From NCBI GenBank assembly GCA_963691655.1, contig OY829329.1, positions 51,685,279 through 51,749,278 of the forward strand: a DNA stretch of 64,000 bases, written 5' to 3'. Of this stretch, positions 45,111 to 57,115 are shown piece after piece (within the stretch, counting starts at the first letter, position 1; every line of letters starts with the position of its first letter). This stretch comes from Toxonevra muliebris. Lineage: Eukaryota; Arthropoda; Insecta; Diptera; Pallopteridae. Position numbers and translations under genes: made by a program. The notes beneath the pieces were generated by a model. That model searched no databases and was not told where the DNA came from. It was given only the letters and a program-made list of their open reading frames with translations.

Positions 45111-46052
45111 TTGAATTGTTATTCATATTCAAATATTATGATTTCCAGAAAAAAAAAACTTAACACACTCGACCCTTTTACGGTACAATTTATGATAGGC
45201 AAACTTGTCAATCAACCTGCTAAATGAATATTATATACATATGTACATACAAACATTCAAGCAAACAGACATTTATACATACCTACATTTTATTTTAGTA
45301 AAGATATTAAAAAAGACTTGTCTTACCTTCAAAGTTCAAATCATGTCACACACACACGTAAAAAAAAAATAAAATACAAGTTTTAAAAAAAAAATTTTTT
45401 TTTAATTTTTAATATAAATAGAAGAAAAATATGAATTTATTGAATAAAATTAAGAATATTTTTAAGCAAACAGTTATAATATGTAGCAGCAGTAGTAGGT
45501 ACGGGGTAGCGCCAAACAAACGAATATAGTTTAAACGAGATTAACATAAAAACCAAATCAGCTGTTGAAAAAGCAGCACAAAAAACAAAAAAACAAAAAA
45601 ACAAAAAACACAAGCAAACACACATTGAAAATATTCATGGAAAAGGTTAAACTAAACATATATATAAAATTATATAAATAAATGATGTTAAAAAAGCAAA
45701 GAAAAAGCAGCAAAATATTATTGCTATGTGCTTTCAAAGCTAGAAATAAATATATTAACATTATCAGTTTAGTTCGGAGTTGATGAAGCAAATGTGGGAA
45801 ATGTGGTATGTCCTATTACACACAACTAGCAGAACATGTTGCAAAAATTTATTAAGTAAAAAGAAAATTTAGAAAAAAGCTAAAGTTAACGATGCGCTAC
45901 TGTGCAATTTCATCAATTGCTATGCTGTTGTTGTTTGTTTGCACTTGTTTGCACTGCTTGCTGCTCGCTTGCCTTCATCGGGAATTACTTAACAGCAGCA
46001 CCAGCAACAAACAAGGCTCAAAGAAGTTTAAACAGTTGATATCCGTACCTCG
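45111..46052. other. AT-rich spacer with poly-A/T tracts
   Basis: Includes CAAAAAA-type runs at 45,575-45,610 and a CTTG/TTGC-rich patch at 45,920-45,975 that makes a hydrophobic open frame from ATG 45,892. No supported gene. Confidence 0.4.
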
Positions 46053-46263
46053 GAGCAAAAGCGTATTAAGTTCAAAATTTCACTTTTTCGATTTTTTAGC
46101 TCATCTAGATTATATATCTAGACGATTGAACTTAAAATGACGTAAATAGCATTTTATGAACAGTATTAGGTCTAATTCGTTTCTGGAGCAAAACAAGTAG
46201 AAATAATTGTATTTTTCACTGTTCTGTAAAATTTACATTTTGTGACTTAATACGCTTTTGCTC
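46053..46263. mobile_element. 211-bp MITE with GAGCAAAAGCG ends
   Basis: Perfect 19-bp terminal inverted repeats, GAGCAAAAGCGTATTAAGT (46,053-46,071) and its inverse (46,245-46,263). The interior is AT-rich with a TCTAGA-based hairpin. No clear target duplication. Superfamily unknown. Confidence 0.75.
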
Positions 46264-46589
46264 TAAGTTAAGAATATACATTTATGGTTAAATAGTTTTG
46301 AACAACAGAAGCGTCTCCAGCGAATATTTTCCCTTACCAAGCAAGTGGAAGTGGTGCATATACACTTTAGTTTTTCTATTTATAGTTTTTGTTTGAAGCT
46401 GGTTTCATTACTATCTTTATTGATATTATGTAGGAATTGAATGATTTGTTATGCCAAACCATAAACCTATGAAGGCAAGAATATCCTTTACAGAAAATCA
46501 TGTGATTTCATTAGGCGATAATTGATTACCACCCACCTAGGTCGGTCCAAAACTAGAATATAATATATATAATATGTATTATCGGTTTC

Positions 46590-47060
46590 TTCTATTCACA
46601 AACTCTGGACTGAGCTGTCCAGTTTAGATGATACCTGAGTCCATATAAATATCCCATTATCCGTTCCAAGTTTCCATTGTGAGTGAGGGATGCATTAAGA
46701 ATAAGTTTTTTGGGAAGTTTTCTGATGACTTGGGACAAGTGAGACACGAAAAACTGTTTTTTAATATTTTTATTTTTTGAGGTTAGGGACGACACATAAC
46801 ATTTCCTGTGGAAAATAATATTATATTCATGTTCATCAACTGAAATTACACAAAAATAGGCTTTTCCCGTCGTTTTATGGTGACTTGGGTAAGCGTAAGA
46901 ACCGAAAACAGCCTTTTTGGCTTTTTTTTGAGGTTAGGGACAACACGTGACATTTTCCGTGAAAATTAATATTAAACTCATATTCAGCGAAAAAAAATAT
47001 ACGAAAAAAGGCTTTATCTGTTTTTTTATGATGACTTGGGTAAACGTACGCTTGACAAAA
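46590..47060. repeat. Tandem repeat, unit about 151 bp, 2.5-3 copies
   Basis: TTTTGAGGTTAGGGAC begins two units 151 bp apart (46,775 and 46,926). TGATGACTTGGG-type words recur at about 46,723, 46,878 and 47,029. Units differ by many substitutions. No coding content. Confidence 0.75.
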
Positions 47061-47256
47061 CTATTCTTGCAAGGTGAAGTTGTAGACTTGCAGCCGCCAT
47101 ATTGCTCCACCATCATGTAAAATCAAAAACGTTGCATTGTTGCATTCGAAACTATAGATAATAACCTTTAATTTGAGCCCAAACATGCCTTAAAATACCT
47201 TAACCAATTCGGGACAGGGAGGTCTCCCATTGACAGAGAATGTCCCATATATATAT

Positions 47257-49043
47257 GGGGTGTTCCAGGCCAAGTCAGCAGCAATTCACACCATATGTCT
47301 CCGATATTCTTTCAATTTGGATGGTCGATAGAGAAAAATGAATAATAAAGATCATCATAATCAGTTGTTTTTATACATTTTTGCGAATTTTACAGTACAA
47401 AAACACAAAAAATACGTTTTTTTTATTTTTGATTTTTTCAAAACTGAGAAAAGGAAAATCTTTGAAAAATTTCACCCATATGTATCATTAGATTGTCTAT
47501 CTAAAAAAAAAAAATAAAAAATTTTTACTCAAAAATTAACAACAAAAACAATTTTTTTTTTAAACAAATTGGTTTTCTAAAAAAATACCATTTTTTAAAA
47601 ATTTTAAAAAATTCCAAAAATAGCCCTGAGTTCTGCGCAAATTTTGAGTATCTTACTTTTGGGTGGACTCGACAATTTTAGAAGTTATATAGATTTTTGT
47701 GAAATGATACGCGTAAAATCACTGTCCACGAGCGACTTTTTCTCAAATAAAATATACACAACATAATTTAATTATTTAATGCTGTACTTTTCATTAAAAA
47801 GTTCATTAAAAATTACACTGTGCAACAAAATCAGAAAAATTTTATCATCCCTATCTCTGCTATCACAACAACAAATATATGCGATATGCAACAAAAATTT
47901 GTATTTGCAATGATGTAAGATCATTAGCACCAAATCATCAAAAACTTAAAAAAGTTACAAAAAACAATTTGTTGATATGGGAATATTTCGAAAAGTTATT
48001 TGTTAATACTTTGGCTACATGTTTGTTGAAGGAAGATATTTGAAAAAGCCAATACTTTAGGAGTTGTGGTGAAAAAAGTTTGAAAAATGGAATTTTTCTT
48101 CATTTTGGAGAAATGTTAGGGGGTTAGGGGGGTAGATGGAGGGTCAGCTACCTAAGATGAAATATTTCCTATAATTTTCTGTACGATTCGTCCTAATACA
48201 CTGAAAACGAAATCCGGCGTTTTGATGTTAAAATTTTCACTTATTTGTATGTGGCATACCCCGACAACTTGGTCATAACACGAAAACTATATAATAGTGG
48301 GTTGTATGAAAAAAAGTGTACTTCAATAGAAACGCTGAGACATGTATATCATATTTTTCAATCCGATTTCGAAAACCGTTGTCAAAATAATTTTTTTTTT
48401 TAATTTTGTTGCACAGTGTAATTTTTAATGAGCTTTTTAATGAAAATTACAGTGTTAAATAATTAAATTATGTTGTTTTCATTATGTTATGTATATTTTA
48501 TTGGAGAGTCATATAGCCAAAATTACGTTTGGGGCTTTTATGTGTCTATGGCGAGACGAAAAAGTCGCTCGTGGACAGTGATTCCAAGCGTATCATTTCA
48601 CAAAAATCTGTATAACTTCTAAAATTACCCGAGTGCACCCAAAAGTTAAATACTCAAAATTTGCGCAAAACTCAAGGCTATTTTTGTGATTTTTTTTTTT
48701 AAATTTAAAAAAAATGGTATTTTTTCTAAAAATCAGTTTGTTTAAAAAAATTTAGTTTTTGTTGTTCATTTTAGAGTAAAAATTTTTAAAATTTTTTTTA
48801 GATAGACAATCCAATGATACATATGTGTGAAATTTTTCAAAATTTTTCCTTTTCTCAGTTTTGAAAAAATCAAAAAAAAAGAAAACGTATTTTTTGTGTC
48901 TTTGTACTGTAAAATTCGCAAAAATGTATAAAAACAACTGAAATTTTGCATTTCTTTATTACTCATGTTTCTCTATTGACCAAATTTGAAGCTTATCGGA
49001 GACATGTGGTGTGAATTGCTGCTGACTTGACGTAGAACGCCCC
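47257..49043. mobile_element. Long-arm foldback element, 1.79 kb
   Basis: Two long inverted arms, 47,257-47,830 and 48,403-49,043, flank a centre of about 570 bp. The tips read GGGGTGTTCCAGGCCAAGTC and GGGGCGTTCTACGTCAAGTC, then both continue AGCAGCAATTCACACCA. The arms agree along their length, including CGAGCGACTTTTTC and ACACTGTGCAACAAAAT. The right arm has about 50 bp absent from the left. Both ends abut ATATATATAT, so the duplication is either TA or up to 10 bp. No transposase in the centre. Galileo/Foldback-like or Tc1-type long-TIR elements are both possible. Confidence 0.85.
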
Positions 49044-49064
49044 ATATATATATCAAAATAAGAA

Positions 49065-49372
49065 CAAAGTATGAAAATACAAGATACATATACATAAGAG
49101 TTTTCATTGAAAATTCATGAATCCAATAAATTTATTATTATTTATAATAAAATTTCGTATTAAAATATATATGAAAACTATTTAGCATGTCGTCGCCTGA
49201 GAATTGAATTGGCGTATGTGTATAAGTATTCCTATGCCTATACGCCAAATCAATTCTCAGGCGACGATGTTCTGCGGTATTATAAATCTTCTGAAGGTCT
49301 TCAAGCATATTAATATTTCAATTTTTATTAATAAAGGTGCATAAATAGATTGTTCTTTGCACGTAGTTGTTT
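49065..49372 (-). repeat. Dispersed repeat B, filled copy
   Basis: Aligns in inverse orientation with 56,895-57,115 along its whole length, from CAAAGTATGAAAATAC to GTGCAAAGAACAATC in complement. The only large difference is a 78-bp hairpin element at 49,190-49,267. The repeat itself has no recognised coding part. Confidence 0.85.
49190..49267. mobile_element. Miniature hairpin element, copy 2
   Basis: A 78-bp near-perfect palindrome: TCGTCGCCTGAGAATTGAAT on the left and the inverse of TCGTCGCCTGAGAATTGATT on the right, extending through TTGGCGTAT, around an AAGTATTCCTAT centre. It matches the 16.4-kb copy in reverse complement. The empty site at about 57,000 reads uninterrupted; TG flanks both sides here (49,188-49,189 and 49,268-49,269), a possible 2-bp duplication. 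No known family recognised. Confidence 0.85.
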
Positions 49373-52362
49373 GGGTAATTCAAGAGATGAAGCAAAATGA
49401 AGAATTGAGATATGGTATGGTACTTAGGTAATTTTTGAGAAGGGGACAAGAAATGGCTTTGCCTGCCCATAAGAAGGTTCCTTCAGGCAAACGGAGAAAT
49501 AGATTCCACAATGGTATTTAGAATTTTTAGCTTCACGATTATAATTGTAATATTTAATCTGAAAATAAACTGCACTTGTTCTGGGCCTCTGAAATATTTA
49601 CAATTGCGAAATATTCCGCGCTGGCAAAATCATTTTTGCTTACGATTCTACTGCGTAGGTTCAAAAACGATCGCTATCGCTAGAATGTTTACAAGGCCAC
49701 TACTTGAGTGAGAATTGTTTTTGCGCTGAATGAAAAAAGCGAGACTGAATTAAATTGTTACCTGGAAGATTAAACAAAACGGGCTGACGAATCATCGTCA
49801 ATCATATTTCTTTGCAAGGAAGTACTAAAATTGTGGGTGTTACGATTATTAGATCCAGAGATTGAGAAAAGAGGCAGTTTGCGTTTTTTCGTACTTAGAT
49901 CCAGGACAACGTTTAAAATGTATGAGATATATTGAGGAGAGGTTATTCCCCAATTTCTCCCTTCCCCCTTCTTCTTAGATCCTCTGGTGGTAGTTGTTGC
50001 TATATTAATATATCTCGTATGGTCTGCATATGGAATCGTTTTTGAAAAGAGACCAATGTTTTAATGTTTTACCAGCTACTTTGTGTCCTTTTTGATAATG
50101 AAAATTAGACCGAGGTCTAATTATTAGATATTCGAGCTTCATTCAACAATAGAAATGGCTCTGCCTAAATATTTTTGCTGAAGAATATGAAGCGGGAAAT
50201 TTGAATGTAATGTTAGGAAAGAGTATCACCACAGTTTTGTTAGTAATAAACGATCAGAATATGTAGCTATCTAAACGATGGCATAGCAACACAACCAATC
50301 ATTAAAAAAAACATGTTTACCTAAGACTATCCGTCTGTCTATTGAACACCTTCATTTCATGTGCCTAACGTTAGTGCTTTAGTGTCCGCATCGGGTAGGT
50401 TCATTTATATACTTACATATATACGAGTAGTATATCTCAATGCACCATCGAGGTCTAATTTGCATGGAAATGTGATAGGAATGAATAGCAAAGCAGTAGC
50501 TAGCTAACTAGCTGCAAACGAGCAGTAGGCGCAGTATTTTTTCTTGATGTTGCTAGCCACTAGCTGACCACTGCTGACGACAGCAAACCACTTTTTGTCG
50601 TTTGTTGCTATTCACATACAGCATTTTTGTTGTTGTGGTCTTTTCTATACAGCATGATTAAAATGAGTGAAACTGCTACTATTTTTAGTTGTTGTAGTTG
50701 GCATTTTTTTCGGCTTGATGTTGGCTTGCCGCTTCTTCAGTTTCAAGCTGCATCTGCAGCAGTAACATCAACAACAATAATAGTCACTACCGCACCACCA
50801 GCAACATCAACCGTTCAACCAACCGATTGCTGATGACCAGTAGCAATCGCAACTGAAAATTATTGCGCATCTTGTTATCGCATCTGTTGATCAAATCGAT
50901 AAACAATTTTTACTTGCTGTTGTTGTTTGTTGCTGCTGTTGCTTTTTTACGGTTGTCTAAAGATTTTATTTCTTCATTTTTTTGTTTTATTATAATTTTT
51001 TATCATTTTTTTTTTATTATTATTTTGTGTTTTTGATTTCTACACGCGATTGACGTGTTTCTTTCAAATTTCGTTAAGTTTTTTAAAAATATTTTTTTTT
51101 CTCTATTAATTTTTTTTTATTTATTAATTTATTTGCATGCTATTTTAGTATTTATTAATTTAATATTTTTTTTCCTTTTTATTTTTTAATCATTTAATTT
51201 TTATTTTAGCTGAAAGTGGTAGACCTTCATTTTTTATATTTTCTGTTTTGGTATTTATTTTGTCAAGTGTTTTTTCTCAATCAGTATTTTATTTCGCTTA
51301 ATCTCCGTTAACAAAAAAAAAAAAAAAAAAAAAAACAACAAAAAATGTTGCCTGCGTAGCGTATTAAATATCTATAGTGTGTATCTCGTTGTATCTGCAC
51401 AGCTATCAGTTTCACACCTCAATTCTGCGTGTATTTGTGTGCGTGCGTTTTGTTTCATGTATCTGTATTTACATTTAATTTATGTTAATTTATTATTTTT
51501 TTTTTTATTTAATTTTTTTTTTCGGTTTTTGTCGCGTGTCACTTTAATTCGTATTTGGTGTTTTTGTTAACTGCTTTTGGTCAAAATTGTAATATAATTT
51601 GACAAATTTGGTATGAAAATGTGGGAATATAAAATTATGGATTTTCTGGTTTCTTTTTTGTGTGCATTTGTTAGCAAAATAGGAAATAATTTTATTATTT
51701 TTTATTTCTTATTTTTTTTTGGTTAATGAAATCATTTAAATGTTAATTCATTTATTATTCGATCATATAGTATTTTTATCAAGCTATAGTTCGTTGTTTT
51801 TTGAGGTAGCACGTGTATTAATGAAGAAGAATAAGGTCAATAATTTATATAAGGTTGAAAAGGGCATGTGGATTTAGTACAGAAGCGATAAAAACTGAAA
51901 AAGGGTTTTTTACTTTCCTTTTGCTGACACTATAGGGAAATTCAAAGTTCCTAACTGATTTTCTCTAGAATTGTATGTAAATTATGTATTCTTCTTTTAT
52001 CGGTTATTGAGGGCTTTAGCAAGAAATGGGGTTCCATTAAAATTAAAAATTTTTTCATCATATTTTAAGTATTTTTTAAAATTAATTTTCTCAGAGGAAA
52101 AGTGAAGCATAAAATTTACTAGAGGAAAGGTGAAATAGAAAATTTTATAAGCCCAAAACAAAGTCTCGTTCTGCTTTGCCTCTTTGAATTTGAATGTGTG
52201 TGTAAGTCACAACTCCTTGTGCGTATTCGGCTATATCGCTGTAGTTGGCAAGTGACAGCAACAAATCTTTCCTCTGGTAAATTTTATGCATCACTATTCC
52301 TCTGAGTGCTACATGATTTCTTCAGTTCTATAAGAGTGATCTGAGTTGCTCAACTGGAAGTG
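49373..52362. other. AT-rich noncoding region
   Basis: An octamer-like TAATTTGCATGGAAATG lies near 50,456 in a less AT-rich block (50,340-50,640) that could be regulatory. CAA/GCT triplets lie at 50,740-50,800, TTG runs near 50,920-50,945 and long T runs at 51,000-51,530. No supported gene. Confidence 0.4.
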
Positions 52363-53398
52363 CTTTATTTATTTATTAAGCATTGTGCGGCGTTATATGA
52401 TTCCACACTGCCTCTATACTGGGCATAATCTATCTACAAGTAGTTTCCATTGTCTTCTTTGCAGTGCGACGTTTCTCAGCTCACTGATGCTGCTGTAGTT
52501 TCTACCATTAAACCCTGCATTAGAGTTAATTTCATTTAATGTAGATCTTCTCTAGGCCATTTTAGGGTGGCCTCTTCGTCTGTTGCTTTGTGGATTGTAT
52601 TGGAGTGCCATATTTGAGGTGTCATTTGCTGGTTTGCGTAGTGTGTGTCCTATCCAGCTAAATTTGCGTCTTCGAATGCCAATATTAATGTCACCAACAC
52701 TTGTTCTTAACCATAGCTCCTCGTTAGATATGCGGTTTGGCCCGAAAATTGAGGATCTTACGAAGGCAGCGATTGACAAAGCTGCGTATTTTTTGCTGTA
52801 CTGGTTCAGTGACGAACCACGTTTCACACCCGTACAGAAGCACAGACAAAATGCAGGACTTGAAAATCGTGACTTTGGTCTTGGTACTGTTAAAGTTCGA
52901 TGATCATATTTTATTTAATCGTGTAAACGCACCGATTCCTCTCTTTATTCTTTGACGCTACATCCGTCAGTGTACCTCCTGTGGACGTTATCATGCTACC
53001 TAGGTACTGAAATTCCTCAACACATTCAATCGGTTGGCCATTGAGTTTTAATGGTTCATTCGACGACGTGTTGATACGCATATTTTTAGTTTTTGCGGCA
53101 TTAATTTCTAGGCTAATCTTGGAAGATTCATGTGCCAGATCGTTTAGTTTTTCTTGCCTATCAGTACGTCTGTGGGCTAGTTCACATTTGTCATCTGCAA
53201 AGTCTAACGATTCAAGTCTCATTACTGGGTTCAGCGGGTTCCAAATGATTCCACGCGGTTTGTTGTGAGTTGCACGCCTTCCTACGGCGTCAATGACAAT
53301 AAGATAGATTAGAGGCGATATCAAACAACCTTGCTTTACTCCTGAGATTGTAGCAAACGGCTCTGACATCTTGCCGTTGTGTAGAACTGAGAATTGAA
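52363..53398 (-). mobile_element. 5'-truncated non-LTR retrotransposon, RTE-like
   Basis: Minus-strand LINE fragment starting inside the reverse transcriptase (near 53,398) and ending at a TTTA/AATA tail near 52,363-52,378 on the + strand. Base composition is richer in G and C than the surroundings. Clade assignment (RTE-like) is from motif style only. Confidence 0.75.
52550..53398 (-). pseudogene. Reverse transcriptase remnant
   Basis: The first piece, 53,398 to 52,911, has FSVLHNGKMSEPF, SGVKQGCLISPLIYLIVID, RT motif C as LDFADDKCELAHR (FADD) and FQYLGSMITSTGG. After a frame break the second piece (52,827-52,552) has NEELWLRTS, RRKFSWIGHTLRKP and RRRGHPKMA, the conserved C-terminal 'thumb/tail' seen in this LINE type. 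The fingers, motif A and the endonuclease are missing. A region of about 100 codons between the pieces appears deleted or scrambled near 52,830-52,910. Inactive. Confidence 0.8.
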
Positions 53399-53529
53399 AT
53401 CCTTCCTACGTACGGCGTATCAGTGTTATTATTTTTTTGAAGAAGTGCTTTAGGTAGGTGATATTAGTTTTCGTCAACAAAACAACTGAAAGTGCTTAAA
53501 GTTCTCATGTAAATTTTGATTTTAGTCAC

Positions 53530-54640
53530 TGACTGTAAATGCCCTCATTTAAATTTTTAATCAATTGTAAGGTCTTTTTAGTTCTATGACATTGATTTTT
53601 GCAACTGTAGAAAGTTTAAGATAGCATCGAGGCATTTTGAGTTCAATGGGACTAATTTCTGCAACTAGCTGGGTATGCTTTAATTTTGTATTCAAAATTT
53701 TAATCGATATTGAAATCTCTTTAGATTTATTGGTTTAATCTTGACTGGAAGTTAAAAATGATTCAAACTCCTTAGTTCTAAATGAAATTTCTTTAAACTC
53801 CTTAGTTCCATATGTTTATTCCCTAAAACTGGTCTTAAAGTGCCTCAAAATCAGTTATGGATGAAAGAGCTTCAAATTCCTTAGTTCTATCGGTTTGATT
53901 TCCGTAACTTGACGGGAATCGCTGCAAATTCCTCAGCTCTACAGATTTGATGTTTGTAACTTGACTGCAAGTCCTTCAAATCCATCCGTTCTATAGGTCT
54001 AATTTCTGCTACATAATTGACTCTGCTATAAACTCAGTTTTATAGATTTGATTTCTTCATCTCTCTCGGCTGGAAATGCCTCAAAGTCATCAGTTCTATA
54101 TGTAAATGTTTCAATTTCCTTAGTTCACTGCAATGAGGCAGGAAATGCTTTAAATTCCTTAGTTCTAAGTTAGAAATCTGAACTCAAGAATGCTTCACAT
54201 TCTGCAGTTCTTTATGTTTGTTGTCTGCAATTAATTAAAAGTACTTAAAAAAAGTTATAAAGGTTTAATCTTTGCAACTCGACTGGAGGTGCTTCAATGG
54301 TTGAAATTTTTTTTCTATTCATTTAAACTTTCCAACTTGGCGTCTTCTCTGTTCCATAGGTTAGATTTCTACAAATTGACCGGGAGTACCACAAGTTTTT
54401 CAGTTCTTTAGGTTTAATTTCTCTGACTCACTTGAACGCCCTCCATAGTTCCATAGTTTTAATTTTTGAAACCCAATTAGAAATGTTTATAATTGTTCAG
54501 TTTTTTAGATTGTATCTATACAACTCGATAGGAAGTGCTTCAAATTCTTTCGTTCTAAAAGATTGCTCTCACCAACTCGCCTGGAGTCCTTCAAATTCCT
54601 TAGTTCATTGGGTTTGTTTTCTGCAACTCAACCGTTTTAA
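53530..54640. repeat. Degenerate satellite, unit about 51 bp, about 20 units
   Basis: The phrase TTCCTTAGTTCTATAGGTTT, then ATTTCTGCAACTYGACTGGAAGTGCTTCAAAT, recurs along 1.1 kb. Starts of TTCC(T/A)(T/C)AGTTC-type words at about 53,878, 53,929 and 53,980 show a 51-bp step; other units vary between 45 and 58. Units differ by 20-40 percent by eye. It lies between two LINE relics and does not resemble either. Confidence 0.8.
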
Positions 54641-54879
54641 GTAGGCACCGTAATCATTATAAGCAATAACAAAAAATTTAATTTTAATAATTATTTTGTG
54701 ATTTTAATTTTTTCAATGAACGATCAAGATAATTTGGTTTTGATCAACCGAAAAAATTAAAATATGATTTTTATTTTTTTCTCGAGAATTAAAAGTATTG
54801 TATTGTATTAGCGAAGTTTGTGTATTTGTACCGTGACCTATAAGATCTATTGTACGTCCCTCTTCTCTATCTAGTCTGA

Positions 54880-55700
54880 TTTGCCTAGAGTGCCTCATCC
54901 AGTCCAGTCTCCCTCAAGAATTGGAGTATTGTGCCCGGATCTATGGATGCTAGCTCTGTACTTCTGTACTTCGTACATACCCAGGTATTTCATTCTTTTG
55001 TAGATCAGTGCTCCACACTGAGCTAAAATATGTTCTGATGATTCATCTTCCTCATTACAAAACCTACATATTGAGCTTACCTCAATTTCTATTATGCAAA
55101 GGTGTTCTCTGAGCCCGCAGTGTCCAGAAGCGTTTTGGATTGCCTCAGTCCCTGAAGATTATTAAAGAGTTCTTGCCTCTTGTTCTTCTCTTCCTGGCCT
55201 GAGTACTTCCCTGATTACGCTATTTCCTATTTCACAGAAGGGTTCAGGTCCCACGAAAGTGGTCGCTGCTCCCTTTCTAGCAAGCTAGTCTGCCTGCTCA
55301 TTGCCCTCTATTCCTAAGTATCCACGGACCGAACATAGAGCGACTTTATTGACCTTGCCCAGTTGATTGAGCTTGCTCAAACAGTCCCACACCAGTTAAG
55401 AGGTGATCTCAGGGGAGCATAATGCTCGAATGGCTGCCTGGCTATCCGACATGATAGCGATATCTTGCCGTTTGCACTTCCTATAAAGGTTGAATTGCAC
55501 ACATAGGTATATTGATTGCGTGAATTTCAGCTTGAAAGATGGTAGGATACTTCCCCATCGGCTCAGAGTGTTTGATTCTTGGCCCAAATACACCTGCCCT
55601 AGTTCCATCCTCGGTTCGTGACCCATCTGTATACCACTTAATCGTGTGTTCTTTGAGTGTGTAGTTATGTTCTACACTTTCCTATTCATTCTTACTACTA
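54880..55700 (-). pseudogene. LINE relic with RNase H domain
   Basis: Minus strand. From about 55,650 downward it encodes an RNase H domain in several frames, with GSRTEDGTRAG-type start, FQAEIHAIN-like Glu motif, IMSDSQAAIRALCS (second Asp), a decayed WVPG-loop and IEGNEQAD. Near 55,060-55,090 comes the closing motif CRFCNEEDESSEHILAQCG. Several stops and frameshifts interrupt it. It is a 3' portion of a LINE of the same broad RNase-H-bearing group as the 33-kb copy, but more decayed and distinct in sequence. No target duplication identified. Confidence 0.7.
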
Positions 55701-55809
55701 AGTTTTGCAACAAAGTATTTTTGAAAACTATACTGTTTGTCCTTGGGACAGTCCAAGAGATAGTTGTCTTTCGCAGGATAACAAATTTTTTTAAGTTAAA
55801 TTTTTTTAC

Positions 55810-56435
55810 ACAGGAATAAAAATTATTTTTTGCGTTTTATTTTCTTGCTCGGGAATAAAAATTAATGATTGAGATTTATTTTGTTTTCGAAATGAAAAAC
55901 TCAAAACGTCATACAGCTTTGTTATTGTGAACACGAAGATAAAAAAATTTCCTTATCTTGTAACTCTCGTAGGCGGATTTTTTTTCTTAATGAAGAGACC
56001 TTAATCGAATTCAAAAGACAGCCAAGGAAAGAAGTTAAGCTTTGAGATTGGGTATGTTACAAAAATGTGTTTGAAGCTTGAACGACAATGGGCGGCGGTG
56101 AAAACACTTTCTGAAATGTGGTTGGTTCACCTCGACCGATGTGCGCTTTCCAGTTGAGTCATTTATTTACTAACGGTACCGCTTATAGTGCTGAACTGTT
56201 TGTGAAAGCAATGTAATTTTGTGAAGCGTCTTTTATCCATGCGTACCAACAACAACTCATTGAAAAGTTTTTTATTCATTCGTAAATATAAGTGTAATGG
56301 GGTAAAATTTATCTCCGTGTTCACAAGTTTTGAGTTTTTCGTTTTGAAAAAAATAATAAAACTTAAACATTCATTTTTATTTACGTGCAGGAAAGTAAAA
56401 CTCAAAAAATAATTTTTTTCTTAAGTAGAAACATA
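55810..56435. repeat. Inverted repeat, arms about 140 bp
   Basis: AAAAATTATTTTTTGCGTTTTA...GAAATGAAAAACTCAAAAC...TTGTGAACACGAAGATAAA at 55,815-55,945 is matched in inverse near 56,295-56,425, with gaps. The spacer is about 340 bp and holds GGGCGGCGGTGAAAAC. This looks like another decayed foldback or MITE. The outer ends are not sharp and no duplication is clear. Confidence 0.6.
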
Positions 56436-56894
56436 AAAATTAATCAATAATTTTTATACCAGATCAAAAAAAATAAAAATCTATAAATAATAATAAATTT
56501 TAATTTTTAGGGGTAACGCTCATAAAATAAAAATCTTCCCTGGCTTCAGTAAAGCATGCAACTAGTATCATTTAGGTGTACTCAATTATACCCTCCGACA
56601 TTTGGATCAAGTAGAGTTATTCCATTAAATTTTGTATAATAATCATTATTTTCGGTCTCAGGTTTTAAACCTTTCTCTTCTATAAACGTATTTTAAAATA
56701 ATAAAGCATTATTTGTTTTAAATAATTGTTCAAATTGTATGACCTTACTTGTACAATTTTACAGTATGTAGTTTTATTAATTGATTATTTTCCAAAAAAA
56801 CAAAAAAAATCAGAGCCACACCAAGTATAAAAAAGTTAGTTTCTTGATTATCAAATATCTACACACGATTATCCAAAATTAGTATTAAAATTCT

Positions 56895-57115
56895 AAACAA
56901 CTATGTGCAAAGAACAATCTATTTATATTGCTTTATTAATGAAAATTGAAATATTAATATGCTTGAAGACCTTCAAAAGATTTATGATACCGCAGAACAT
57001 GCTATTTAGCATTCTCATATATATTTTAATACGAAAATTTCCAATTACCTACTATTAATTAGATTCATGAAATTTCAATGAAAATTCTTAAACATATATG
57101 TATTTTCATACTTTG
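56895..57115 (+). repeat. Dispersed repeat B, empty copy
   Basis: Inverse match to 49,065-49,372 without the hairpin element: the sequence runs GCAGAACAT directly into GCTATTTAGC near 57,000. Preserves the ancestral target site. Confidence 0.85.

Noticed and set aside
45892..46140. Small secreted or membrane protein with a signal-like start
   Set aside because: The hydrophobic part comes from a TTG/TTGC-rich tract and the C-terminal part lies inside a MITE, so a conserved gene is unlikely.
53530..54640. CRISPR-like spaced repeats
   Set aside because: The genome is eukaryotic, units are contiguous and strongly diverged, with no conserved repeat separated by unique spacers.
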